In this document: one piece after another, positions 52,498 through 60,541 of the stretch
How positions within the stretch are numbered: the first letter of the stretch is position 1
How the letters are laid out: every line of letters begins with the position of its first letter
From: Ignavibacteria bacterium
Lineage (GTDB): Bacteria; Bacteroidota; Ignavibacteria; Tepidaquicellales; Tepidaquicellaceae
Assembly: GCA_016709315.1 (NCBI GenBank)
Contig: JADJMZ010000005.1
Location: forward strand, 372,001-436,000
DNA length: 64,000 bases
Reading direction: 5' to 3'
Notes under the pieces: generated by a model
Databases searched by the model: none
Seen by the model: only the letters and a program-made list of their open reading frames with translations
Told to the model about the DNA's origin: nothing
Translations under genes and position numbers: made by a program

Positions 52498-52992
52498 TTA
52501 ATTTTTATTGTTCAAAAATGATGAATACATCCATACTAACTTTTCCTGCTGAGAGATGTAATCACTTATCAAAGAATTTGTACCTTCGTCTTTTGCTTTT
52601 TCTGATAATTCCAGTATTTCTCTTTCTACTTTTATAATTTCACTGAATCCTGAAATTACTGCAGCTACAGATTTGTATCCGTCGGAAAGATCTCTGACTT
52701 CTTTTACTTTTGATCTTTTAAGATAGTCAGTGTAAGTATGCAAAGGAGTATAGCCCAATGTTAAAATCCTTTCAGCAATTTCATCAATTTTCAGCAATGC
52801 ATCATTATACAGTTCTTCAAATTTCACATGAAGTTCAAAGAATTTATCACCTTTTATATTCCAGTGAAAACCTCTTGCATTCATATAAAACAACTGGTAA
52901 TTAGCCAATAACAAATTTAATTTTTCCGAAAGCTGCATTGTCAGTTTTACATCCAGACCTATGTTATTTTTTACATTAATATTTTTTGACAT
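52498..52992 (-). CDS. dps: Dps-family ferritin-like protein
   Basis: 164 residues. It oxidises iron with peroxide and protects DNA. The inter-subunit ferroxidase residues are present in order: His in FHWNIKGDKF, His in ELHVKFEELY and Asp/Glu in KIDEIAERILTLG. The N-terminus lacks a long Lys/Arg tail, so DNA binding by such a tail is not expected. The start is the ATG at 52992; it is part of the MarR-led cluster. Confidence 0.92.
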   Translation of the reverse strand: MSKNINVKNNIGLDVKLTMQLSEKLNLLLANYQLFYMNARGFHWNIKGDKFFELHVKFEELYNDALLKIDEIAERILTLGYTPLHTYTDYLKRSKVKEVRDLSDGYKSVAAVISGFSEIIKVEREILELSEKAKDEGTNSLISDYISQQEKLVWMYSSFLNNKN

Positions 52993-53038
52993 AATTTTTT
53001 ATTTTAAAATTTTTTAATATTTAATTGTTAATTAATTT

Positions 53039-53755
53039 TTATTTTTGAGTCATTGGGACTTCAATCAAAAGTAAATCGCTTTTTGCCAATAGTTTAATTT
53101 CAACAGATGATAAATCTGATAATCCTATCGCATCCCGTCTTGACAGAACCTCTCCGTCAATTTCTGCGCTGCCTTCTGTGATCATAATGTAGACTCCATT
53201 CCCATTCTTTTTTATTTCATACTTTACTGAGTTTCCTTCATCAAAATTTCCCAAAGTAAAATATGCATCCTGATTTATCCATAATGCTCCGTCTTTTTCA
53301 TCAGGTGAAACAACAGTTTGAAATTTATTCTTTCTTTCTTCAGGGTCAAATATTTTCTGATCATATCGCGGTGTTATGTTTTTCTCTTTTGGAAACACCC
53401 ATATCTGGAAAAGATTTACAAATTCCTTTTTTGAATTATTAAATTCAGAATGAGTTAATCCGCTTCCGGCAGACATTATCTGGACTTCACCGGCTTTAAT
53501 TACTTCTTTATTTCCCGTACTGTCCTGATGAGCAAGTTCACCTTTTAGAGGAATCGTTACAATTTCCATATTATCGTGCGGATGAGTTCCAAATCCCATT
53601 CCCGGGGCGACTATATCATCATTGAGTACCCGGAGTAACCCGAACCTTACTTTTTCCGGATTGTGATAGTTAGCAAAACTGAATGAATGAAAACTTTGCA
53701 GCCAACCATGATCTGCATAACCTCTTGAATCTGCTTTGTGAATTATCTTATTCAT
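53039..53755 (-). CDS. pirin-family protein (quercetinase-like bicupin)
   Basis: 238 residues. The four metal ligands of the N-terminal cupin are intact: His58 and His60 in GMGFGTHPHDNMEIV, and His102 and Glu104 in SGLTHSEFN. RGYADHGWLQSFHSFSFANY is the conserved start. Bacterial members oxidise flavonols or related phenols (YhaK/YhhW type) or act as redox sensors. The context with quinone-linked enzymes supports a redox or phenolic role; the substrate is unproved. Confidence 0.92.
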   Translation of the reverse strand: MNKIIHKADSRGYADHGWLQSFHSFSFANYHNPEKVRFGLLRVLNDDIVAPGMGFGTHPHDNMEIVTIPLKGELAHQDSTGNKEVIKAGEVQIMSAGSGLTHSEFNNSKKEFVNLFQIWVFPKEKNITPRYDQKIFDPEERKNKFQTVVSPDEKDGALWINQDAYFTLGNFDEGNSVKYEIKKNGNGVYIMITEGSAEIDGEVLSRRDAIGLSDLSSVEIKLLAKSDLLLIEVPMTQK

Positions 53756-53779
53756 TTATTTTAAAATTAGTTTATATTT

Positions 53780-54454
53780 TTAAATTTGTTTTGCTGAAAT
53801 ATTAAATTTTATATTAAAATCATCACTTATCAGATTATCTCCTAGATTTTCAAAAAATTTTCCTGAACGGAATTTTATATCCCATAATGTTCTGTCAATA
53901 TTAAAATCTGCTGATGCGATTACTGAGTTTGCGTTAATCATTACCTTCGCAGGAAAAGTAATTTCTTTTGTGATACCTTTAATTGTAAGACTTCCTGATA
54001 CAGTGTAATTGTTCTCAGTTCCATTTGATAATGGAGCTAAAGATTTTATCTCAAACTTTCCTATTGGAAATGATTGTGCTGAGAAAAAATCATTGGACTT
54101 TAAATGACCTGTCAGTTTAGCATTTAATTCCGGATCTTCTAAATCTCGAACTTTAATAGTCGTAAAATCTATATCAAAATTCCCTCCTGTTAATTTTCCA
54201 TTGTCCAGATAAAGATCTCCGTTTTTAAAATCAATCGTTCCGTTATGCTGACCTGTAACTTTTTTACCTGACCATTCCAATTTACTTTCTGAAAGAACTA
54301 AATTTAATTTTTCACCTTTATTTGATGCAGTTTTTAAATTTTTATTCTCCGTGTTATTGGTTTTATCACTTGTTGATTTAGAGCATCCGTAAAATAAACT
54401 AATCAATGTTACGAATATTACTGTTACTGATGATAATTTTTTTAATGTTTTCAT
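53780..54454 (-). CDS. YceI-family lipoprotein
   Basis: 224 residues. A lipobox (TLISLFYGCSKST) predicts a lipoprotein with a Ser/Asn/Lys-rich linker. The YceI lipocalin-like barrel (about 50-224) shows LVLSESKLEWSGKKVTGQHNGTIDF, GGNFDIDFTTIKV, LTGHLKSNDFFS and LTIKGITKEITFPAKV. YceI proteins bind isoprenoid or quinone-like lipids, which fits its neighbours. It is the second gene after the MarR regulator. Confidence 0.92.
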   Translation of the reverse strand: MKTLKKLSSVTVIFVTLISLFYGCSKSTSDKTNNTENKNLKTASNKGEKLNLVLSESKLEWSGKKVTGQHNGTIDFKNGDLYLDNGKLTGGNFDIDFTTIKVRDLEDPELNAKLTGHLKSNDFFSAQSFPIGKFEIKSLAPLSNGTENNYTVSGSLTIKGITKEITFPAKVMINANSVIASADFNIDRTLWDIKFRSGKFFENLGDNLISDDFNIKFNISAKQI

Positions 54455-54481
54455 TTTTTATTTTTTTATTTTATTAATTAA

Positions 54482-54931
54482 TTAACCTCTGAGTCTGTCT
54501 AAAAAATTGTTTAACTCTATTGCTTCCTTTGCAGTTAAATTTTCAAATCTTTTTTCCCATTTATCTTCATCCAGATCAATTTTATCAAGTAATTTCATAC
54601 CTTTATCGGTAATTACAATATCAACACGTCTTCTGTCTTCAGGACAGGATTTCCTTAATACAAGATTTTTTTTAACTAATCTGTCGACTATCCTCGACGC
54701 ATTTGACATTTTATCAAGCATTCTTTCAATCAATAGATTCACTGTAACAGGTTTCGGATACTGACCTCTCAGGATTCTCAATAAATTATATTGCTGGGAT
54801 GTAAGCTTGTAAGGTTTGAGCAATTCAGCATTCTTAGAATTAATCCAGTTTCCTGTGAATATTAAATTTATTGCTAATTTCTGATACTCACTCTTAAATT
54901 TATCCTGTTTAATTTCTTCTTCAATTTTCAT
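54482..54931 (-). CDS. MarR-family transcriptional regulator
   Basis: 149 residues. The winged helix contains TSQQYNLLRILRGQYPKPVTVNLLIERMLDKMSNASRIVDRLVKK (described by its LTSQQYNLLRIL and NASRIVDRL parts) and the wing RKSCPEDRRRVDIVITDKG. As first gene of the cluster it probably represses itself and the seven genes behind it, with quinones or electrophiles as inducers; that is inference from the neighbours. Two cysteines are not obvious besides the one in RKSCPEDRR, which could be a redox sensor. Two palindromes lie just upstream of its start. Confidence 0.9.
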   Translation of the reverse strand: MKIEEEIKQDKFKSEYQKLAINLIFTGNWINSKNAELLKPYKLTSQQYNLLRILRGQYPKPVTVNLLIERMLDKMSNASRIVDRLVKKNLVLRKSCPEDRRRVDIVITDKGMKLLDKIDLDEDKWEKRFENLTAKEAIELNNFLDRLRG

Positions 54932-54956
54932 TTTGTAAATTTATTTATACTAATAT

Positions 54957-54983
54957 ATGTATATACATTTAATGTTGCAACAT
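54957..54983 (-). promoter_or_regulatory. paired 12-bp palindromes, candidate MarR operator
   Basis: Two perfect palindromes, atgtatatacat (54957-54968) and atgttgcaacat (54972-54983), share the outer ATGT...ACAT and lie 15 bp apart centre to centre. They sit 26-52 bp upstream of the MarR start, in the divergent spacer with the DUF6265 gene. Spacing and symmetry fit a dimeric regulator occupying two sites. Confidence 0.6.
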
Positions 54984-55092
54984 CTTTTTTAATGCATGTA
55001 AATATTTTGTAGTTACCAAGAGTATAAATGAAAAACACTTTTAGTCAGAACTTTAATATTAAAACTGCTTTTGCTATTTTGAGAAAAAGAAT

Positions 55093-55500
55093 ATGTCAAA
55101 AAATAAATTTGAAAGATTTAACTGGCTCATAGGTCAATGGGAAGGAATTCAGGGAGCAGGTATTTATCACGAAGAATGGAAGAATGTAAGTGAGAGTGAA
55201 TTAAAAGGTAAAGCTTATATGATTAAGAAAGGTGAAATTGTTAATGTGGAAATACTGAATATTCATTTAGATGAAACTGGTATTTTTTACACTGCTGATG
55301 TCAGTCACAATCCTACTCCTGTATCTTTCAAACTGACAAATCTCTCTGATAACTCTTTCATTTTTGAAAATCCTGAACATGATTTTCCGCAAAAGATATC
55401 TTATGAAAATAAAGATAATCAATTTTTATTTGCAACAGTGGAAGCCGTGAAGAATGGTAAGATAAAAAAGATTGAGTATAATTTGAAAAGGATTGCATGA
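55093..55500 (+). CDS. DUF6265-type small protein
   Basis: 135 residues, no signal peptide. The pattern FNWLIGQWEG, YHEEWKNVSESELKGKAYM and FIFENPEHDFPQKI is typical of the DUF6265 group, a calycin-like barrel of unknown function. It is transcribed away from the MarR cluster and shares its 161-bp upstream region, so it may be under the same control. Its stop faces the convergent oligopeptide permease gene. Confidence 0.75.
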   Translation: MSKNKFERFNWLIGQWEGIQGAGIYHEEWKNVSESELKGKAYMIKKGEIVNVEILNIHLDETGIFYTADVSHNPTPVSFKLTNLSDNSFIFENPEHDFPQKISYENKDNQFLFATVEAVKNGKIKKIEYNLKRIA

Positions 55501-55524
55501 ATTAATTTAAAGATAAAAATTACT

Positions 55525-56607
55525 TCATCTTTTAAGTTTCGGATCAAATGCATCCCGTAAACCGTCGCCGAGTAAATTAACAGCAAACACTGTCAGCATA
55601 ATTGCAATTGATGGAAATACCGCGAGTCCCCAGTTTGTCCCGACAACAATATACTTATATCCGTCAAAAATCATCTGTCCCCAGCTGGCAGTAGGAGGCT
55701 GCACTCCCAATCCGAGAAAACTCAGACTGGCTTCAAAAATAATTGCAGCAGCAAGACCTACAGTTCCCGTAACAATAACCGGTCCGAGACAATTCGGAAG
55801 TATATGCCTGATTATAACACGTGAAGATTTAAATCCTATCGCTTTCGTAGCTTCTACAAATTCGGTCTCTCTTAATGAAAAAAACTGCCCTCTTACAATC
55901 CTTGCAATATCCACCCAACCGGTCAAACCAATAGCAACAAACGCCTGCCATAATCCTTTTCCTAATACTACAGACAAAGCGATTATTAATAAAATCGCCG
56001 GAAAAGCAAATATAACATTCACTAACCACATTATGACTACATCGGTTTTTCCTCTGTAATATCCAGCGAGTGCACCGAGAATAAGTCCCAGGAAAATAGC
56101 AATGCTTTCTGATATTAATCCAACCATAAGACTCACTCTGCTTCCGTAAATTAATCTGCTTAATACATCTCTTCCAAATCTGTCTGTACCAAGATGGTAC
56201 TTTAATTTTTCAATATAACCGCCGTCATTTTTTTCAATTAGATCAGCGCTAATGCTTTCTTCTTTATCATTAAAATCTGTATAAAACAATTTCCCGTTTT
56301 CTTCTTTAATGTATTTCTTAATCGGAATATATTTGTTCTCAAGCTCATTGGACTCATTTGTTTTTTTTACAATAACCTCTCCTTCAAACCCGACAGGCAT
56401 TGCGGCATACTCGAGTATCTGCTGATTTGGATTGAATGGAGCTATGATTGGAGCGGAAAGTGCGATAATAATAAGTATGCCAATAACCCATAGACCTATC
56501 ATTGCAAGTTTATTTCTTTTTAATCTTTTCCAAGAATAATACCAGAGATTATGACTTCTTTCGTCCAGTAGTATCTCTTCAGTAATTACGCTGCTTACCG
56601 GTTCCAT
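55525..56607 (-). CDS. peptide ABC transporter permease (OppC/DppC family)
   Basis: 360 residues. The first helix (LAMIGLWVIGILIIIALSAPII) is followed by a large periplasmic loop, then GTDRFGRDVLSRLIYGSRVSL, helices and the ATPase-contact loop EFVEATKAIGFKSSRVIIRHILPNC. The loop at residues about 72-136 (GFEGEVIVKKTNE to NDGGYIEKLKYH) is about 65 residues longer than in typical OppC, which has a short loop before GTDxxGRD. It pairs with the OppB-type gene 49 bp upstream. Confidence 0.92.
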   Translation of the reverse strand: MEPVSSVITEEILLDERSHNLWYYSWKRLKRNKLAMIGLWVIGILIIIALSAPIIAPFNPNQQILEYAAMPVGFEGEVIVKKTNESNELENKYIPIKKYIKEENGKLFYTDFNDKEESISADLIEKNDGGYIEKLKYHLGTDRFGRDVLSRLIYGSRVSLMVGLISESIAIFLGLILGALAGYYRGKTDVVIMWLVNVIFAFPAILLIIALSVVLGKGLWQAFVAIGLTGWVDIARIVRGQFFSLRETEFVEATKAIGFKSSRVIIRHILPNCLGPVIVTGTVGLAAAIIFEASLSFLGLGVQPPTASWGQMIFDGYKYIVVGTNWGLAVFPSIAIMLTVFAVNLLGDGLRDAFDPKLKR

Positions 56608-56655
56608 TAATTAAAATTTTAAATTTTCCTGCTCAGAAATTAATTAGGGTAATTA

Positions 56656-57582
56656 TTAAACAAGTTTTACTTTCGGATCAAGCAGAGCATAAAATATATC
56701 AACAAAAAAATTTATTACAACAAATACTATTGCGCTGAAAAGAACTGTTCCCTGTATCATAGGGAAATCAAGCTTAAATATAGCATCAATAGCAAGCAAA
56801 CCTATTCCGGGCCAGTTAAATATATACTCAATAAAGAAAACTCCGCCAAGAGTTGCAGCCAATGAAGCACTGATGGTCGTAATAACAGGGTTCAAAGCAT
56901 TTCTCAGAGTATGTTTAAAAATTACTTTTGTTGAACTCAGTCCTTTAGCTTTTGCTGTTCTTACATAGTCCTGATTCATTACATCGAGCATTGACGAACG
57001 GGTAATTCTGGCGGTTATAGCTAATGGTCTCAAAGCAAGTGTCAGCATTGGCAGAATCAGATATTGAATTCCTTCATTTATATAGCCGGATATTGGAAAC
57101 CATTTAAGCAGGTGTCCGAACACAAGTGCCATTATTAATCCAAATGCAAACTGAGGAAAAGAAATCCCGAACAAAGCAAAAACCATTGCCGAGTTATCGA
57201 ATATCGTGTATTTTTTTACAGCAGAAATTATTCCGAGTAAAACTCCGAGAATGGATGATATTAACAAAGCGCTGAAAGATAATAAAGCTGTTGCAGGAAA
57301 TTTTTCCAGTATAGTCTTAACCACTTCCCTGTTTGTAGAATATGATCTTCCAAGGTCTCCCTGAAAAGCATTTGACATAAATCTTATGTATTGTACATAT
57401 ACCGGCTTGTTTAATCCTAATTCTTCTCTTACTGCCTCTACTGAAGCTACATCTGCTCTCTGACCGAGCATCATTCTTGCCGGATCACCAGGCACTATGT
57501 AAAGCAGGCAGAATGTTACTGTCAGTACTCCTATAATAATTACAACTGAATAAATTAAATTTCTTGCTATGTATGAAAACAT
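56656..57582 (-). CDS. peptide ABC transporter permease (OppB/DppB family)
   Basis: 308 residues, standard length. Helix one (LIYSVVIIIGVLTVTFCLLYIVPGDPARMMLG) carries the family PGDP motif. The coupling loop is NQDYVRTAKAKGLSSTKVIFKHTLRNALNPV. It forms the membrane pore with the OppC-type protein. No OppD/OppF ATPase is in the window; it must be encoded elsewhere. Confidence 0.94.
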   Translation of the reverse strand: MFSYIARNLIYSVVIIIGVLTVTFCLLYIVPGDPARMMLGQRADVASVEAVREELGLNKPVYVQYIRFMSNAFQGDLGRSYSTNREVVKTILEKFPATALLSFSALLISSILGVLLGIISAVKKYTIFDNSAMVFALFGISFPQFAFGLIMALVFGHLLKWFPISGYINEGIQYLILPMLTLALRPLAITARITRSSMLDVMNQDYVRTAKAKGLSSTKVIFKHTLRNALNPVITTISASLAATLGGVFFIEYIFNWPGIGLLAIDAIFKLDFPMIQGTVLFSAIVFVVINFFVDIFYALLDPKVKLV

Positions 57583-57606
57583 AAGATAATTTTATCATCT
57601 GATATT

Positions 57607-57650
57607 TAAAAAAAAGTCCCGAACTCCAAAACCGGAGATCGAGACTCTTT
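57607..57650 (-). terminator. rho-independent terminator of the NlpC/P60 gene
   Basis: agtcccgaactcc and ggagatcgagact pair with two mismatches (57615-57647), with aaaaaaaa on the left giving a U-tract on the minus strand. It lies 25 bp after the stop at 57673 and partly uncouples the downstream permease genes. Confidence 0.85.
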
Positions 57651-57672
57651 TAACTTTCCGAACTTCATTTCA

Positions 57673-58320
57673 TTAATTGTCTGTTACTCTTCTTGCTTTC
57701 AGAAATGTCCTTGTATAGAACTCATCATCTAATGAAGCAACTGCAACTCCGGTTTTTGAACCCGAATGCGCAAAATATCCGTTGCTTAAGTACATTCCGA
57801 CATGAGTAACTCTTCCTTTTCTCATTGTATCAAAGAAAATAAGATCACCGAATTTAAGATCACTTTTTTCTATTGTTTCACCTACCTGAGATTGCTCAAA
57901 AGATGTTCTCGGCAATGTCACGCCAAGTGACTGATACATGACTGTTTGAATAAAAGCCGAACAATCTATTCCCCTCTTTGAAGTGCCTCCCCATAAATAA
58001 GGTGTGTTGAGATATTCAATAATTTTGAACATCACTTCATCCTTGTCTACTTTTGAAGCGATATCTGATTCGGAAATAAATCCGGCCAGACTGCTTGAGA
58101 TAGCTTCGAGATTATCCTTGTTGATTGAGGTCTTGTTTTCTAAGGTGCTGGTGGATACAACTTCTTTTGAGTTTTTGTAACCAGCAACATCTTTTTTAGA
58201 ATAACTCTCCTGACCGTCTTCGAGGGAAATTTCTTTGGTGCTTGAACATCCAACTAACACTACCGCTGCAAATAATACTGTCAACAGTAAAGGAAGTCTG
58301 GATAGTTTTAGCTTAACCAT
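57673..58320 (-). CDS. NlpC/P60 family lipoprotein (peptidoglycan endopeptidase)
   Basis: 215 residues. A lipobox (VLFAAVVLVGCSST) predicts a lipoprotein. The C-terminal NlpC/P60 domain has the catalytic Cys120 in LWGGTSKRGIDCSAF, His173 in RVTHVGMYL and a third polar residue His185 in YFAHSGSK. LPRTSFEQSQVG and DLKFGDLIFFD are typical. It should cut peptide stems of peptidoglycan, probably gamma-D-Glu-DAP bonds by family. It stands between peptide permease and peptide-binding-protein genes, which suggests salvage of murein peptides. Confidence 0.92.
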   Translation of the reverse strand: MVKLKLSRLPLLLTVLFAAVVLVGCSSTKEISLEDGQESYSKKDVAGYKNSKEVVSTSTLENKTSINKDNLEAISSSLAGFISESDIASKVDKDEVMFKIIEYLNTPYLWGGTSKRGIDCSAFIQTVMYQSLGVTLPRTSFEQSQVGETIEKSDLKFGDLIFFDTMRKGRVTHVGMYLSNGYFAHSGSKTGVAVASLDDEFYTRTFLKARRVTDN

Positions 58321-58420
58321 TAACTAATCCTCCTTGTTTAATTAAAAAAATATTTCTGTGAAAGAACTGTAAATCTGTTATTGACCGTAAAAATTTTTGA
58401 TAAAAATAAAGACTTATATC

Positions 58421-60154
58421 CTATTTATCAAGCCATAAATGCCTGAAATTTACACGATGCATCGGGTCTAAGGCATATCCGTGAACATAAGATTGTATTA
58501 ACCTGTAATCTTCATCATAATAAATAAACATCATTGGCGACTGAGAAACTGCAATCTGTTCCGCCTGATAATATAAATCATACCGGGCTTTCATATCCGT
58601 TGTTGCTATTGCTTTTTCAAATATTTCGTCAAACTGCGGATTCTGATATCTCGTGCTGTTTATCGGACTTATCTGCGTTGGGTCTTTGGGAACATTCTTT
58701 CCGTAGAACAGATTCAGAAAATTTTCCGGATCAGGATAATCAGCTATCCAGCCAAGTCTGAAAAAATCAGCTCTTCCGGCATCTATGTTGTCTAAATGCT
58801 GAGCAAACTGTATTATACTTAATTTCATATTAATGCCGATTTCTTTCAGCATATTTTGTATAGATTCTGCGATCTGTATATTTCTGTCTCCGCCGGAATT
58901 GATCTGCAATACCGCTTCCGGAAATCCTTTTCCGTTCGGATAACCGGCTTCTGTCATTAACTGCTTTGCTTTTTCTAAATTAAAATCATAACCTTTAATC
59001 TTTTTAACATCATAATCCGGCATAGAAGGAGGTACGATTCCATAAATCGCTCCCATATATCCCTGACCATTTAATACAAATTTTAATATTTTTTCTCTGT
59101 CAATTGCATAATTAAACGCCTGCCTGACTTTTTCATTGTTAAAAATTTTTCCTGTTGTAAGAAATCCGTAAAACTGCGAAGCAAGAGAAGGAACTCTCTG
59201 AAGTTTGAATTTTGAAAATTCAGGCGTCAGTGTTTTTTCCGGTGTAACAATTGCTTTAAAAGATTCATTCGGTATCCTGTAACATTCATCTATATTTCCA
59301 TTTCTGAACTCAAGCAATTGCTGAGAAACTTCTTTTATAAATTTAAACTTTGCTCCGTCAACATAAGGCAGTTGATTTCCAAATTCATCCTTTCCCCAGT
59401 AATTCGGATTCTTCTTTAAATTCAGTTCTAGATCCGGTTTCCAATCAACAAAAATAAATGGTCCGGTACCGACAGGATGCTGGAAAAAATCTTTACCGTA
59501 CTTTTCTACTGCTTCTTTTGGGACTACATAAGAAAATCCAAGACACATATAATAAATAAACGGACCAAACGGCTTCTTTAATTTGATAATAAATGTAGAA
59601 TCATCTTTTGCAATATAACCCGATACGCTATTTAATTTCGGCTCTCTCGATTCTTTTCGGGCAAGAGAGACTTCCTGAAAATACTCATCGGCTCCTGTTA
59701 CATAGTTTTTGAAATAATCGAATCCAAGAGTTCCTGTCCTCGGATCACAAACTCTGTCAAATGAATACTTTACATCACCTGCATTCATCTCTCTGCCTTT
59801 GCCACCAGGGAAGCATGCATTGTCCTGAAAAAAAACTCCTTTTCTCAAATGAAAAGTATAAGTCAAACCGTCTTCTGATATTTCCCACTTTGTTGCAAGC
59901 TCAGGAGTCAGATGCAGGTTGCTGTCAAGATCTATAAGCAGATCATATATCTGATGCGAAACATGATGAGAGACTACATCATTCATTCCTACCGGATCAA
60001 GACTTCGTATATTTTCAAGTTCGTTAGAAATGTAAATACCCCCGCCTTTAATTCCGCCTTTAAGATTTGAATATTTACTTTCTTCTTTTTTTCCGCAGCT
60101 TGTAATATTTGCAAAAACAAATAATACTATGAAAGCTAATGCAACTTTTTTCAT
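58421..60154 (-). CDS. peptide ABC transporter substrate-binding lipoprotein (OppA/DppA family)
   Basis: 577 residues with a lipobox (FVFANITSCGKKEE). Family features are YDLLIDLDSNLHLTPELATKWEISEDGLTYTFHLRKGVFFQ (read in parts), DVKYSFDRVCDPRT, HPVGTGPFIFVDWKPD, VRQAFNYAIDREKIL and a late DYPDPENFLNLFYG. It binds oligopeptides, or murein peptides if the NlpC/P60 partner is functional with it. The upstream gap of about 390 bp holds its promoter. Confidence 0.94.
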   Translation of the reverse strand: MKKVALAFIVLFVFANITSCGKKEESKYSNLKGGIKGGGIYISNELENIRSLDPVGMNDVVSHHVSHQIYDLLIDLDSNLHLTPELATKWEISEDGLTYTFHLRKGVFFQDNACFPGGKGREMNAGDVKYSFDRVCDPRTGTLGFDYFKNYVTGADEYFQEVSLARKESREPKLNSVSGYIAKDDSTFIIKLKKPFGPFIYYMCLGFSYVVPKEAVEKYGKDFFQHPVGTGPFIFVDWKPDLELNLKKNPNYWGKDEFGNQLPYVDGAKFKFIKEVSQQLLEFRNGNIDECYRIPNESFKAIVTPEKTLTPEFSKFKLQRVPSLASQFYGFLTTGKIFNNEKVRQAFNYAIDREKILKFVLNGQGYMGAIYGIVPPSMPDYDVKKIKGYDFNLEKAKQLMTEAGYPNGKGFPEAVLQINSGGDRNIQIAESIQNMLKEIGINMKLSIIQFAQHLDNIDAGRADFFRLGWIADYPDPENFLNLFYGKNVPKDPTQISPINSTRYQNPQFDEIFEKAIATTDMKARYDLYYQAEQIAVSQSPMMFIYYDEDYRLIQSYVHGYALDPMHRVNFRHLWLDK

Positions 60155-60332
60155 TTGAATTTAAATTTGATTTTTTTTGTCTGTTGAAAATAAAATTTAT
60201 AACTCATTAAATCTATTTACTTCTTTGTGTAAGAAATGAAATGGTTAATTCTGAATACAATTTTAAACAGATTTCCCGGAGATTTCAAACCTGTACCAGT
60301 ATCTCAATCAATTAAATTTTTAAAAACAAACA

Positions 60333-60459
60333 AAAGCTTATCTCTCACAGATGTCACAGATTTTCACAGATAAACACATATACTCTTAACACAGTGTTCA
60401 TAAGTTGAAAGTAAAATGGAAAGTCTAATCTTTGTTAATCTATGTAATCTGTGAGAAAC
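60333..60459. repeat. dispersed 130-bp repeat, copy B
   Basis: Aligns with 19246-19374 (shared aaagctt, cacagatttt, acagata, ttgaaagtaaaatg, agtctaatct, taatctgtgagaaac). Here the ends are more symmetric: tctcacagatgtcacagat near the left and atctatgtaatctgtgaga near the right. Confidence 0.8.
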
Positions 60460-60483
60460 GGGCTTAACGTATGGAAGGATATT

Positions 60484-60515
60484 AAAAAAGCCGGAAATTG
60501 ATTTCCGGCTTTAGA
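60484..60515 (-). terminator. rho-independent terminator of the BNR-repeat gene
   Basis: agccggaaat / atttccggct form a perfect 10-bp stem with a 2-base loop, and the aaaaaa on the left is a U-tract on the minus strand. It lies about 27 bp after the stop at 60542. Confidence 0.93.
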
Positions 60516-60541
60516 TTTAATCTATTCAATATTTATATATT

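Larger units (their letters stand above)
60155..60541. other. 387-bp spacer with dispersed repeat and terminator
   Basis: Next to 60154 lies AT-rich sequence for the promoter of the binding-protein gene. 60333-60459 is copy B of the dispersed repeat, and a terminator for the BNR-protein gene stands at 60484-60515. Nothing coding was seen. Confidence 0.75.
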
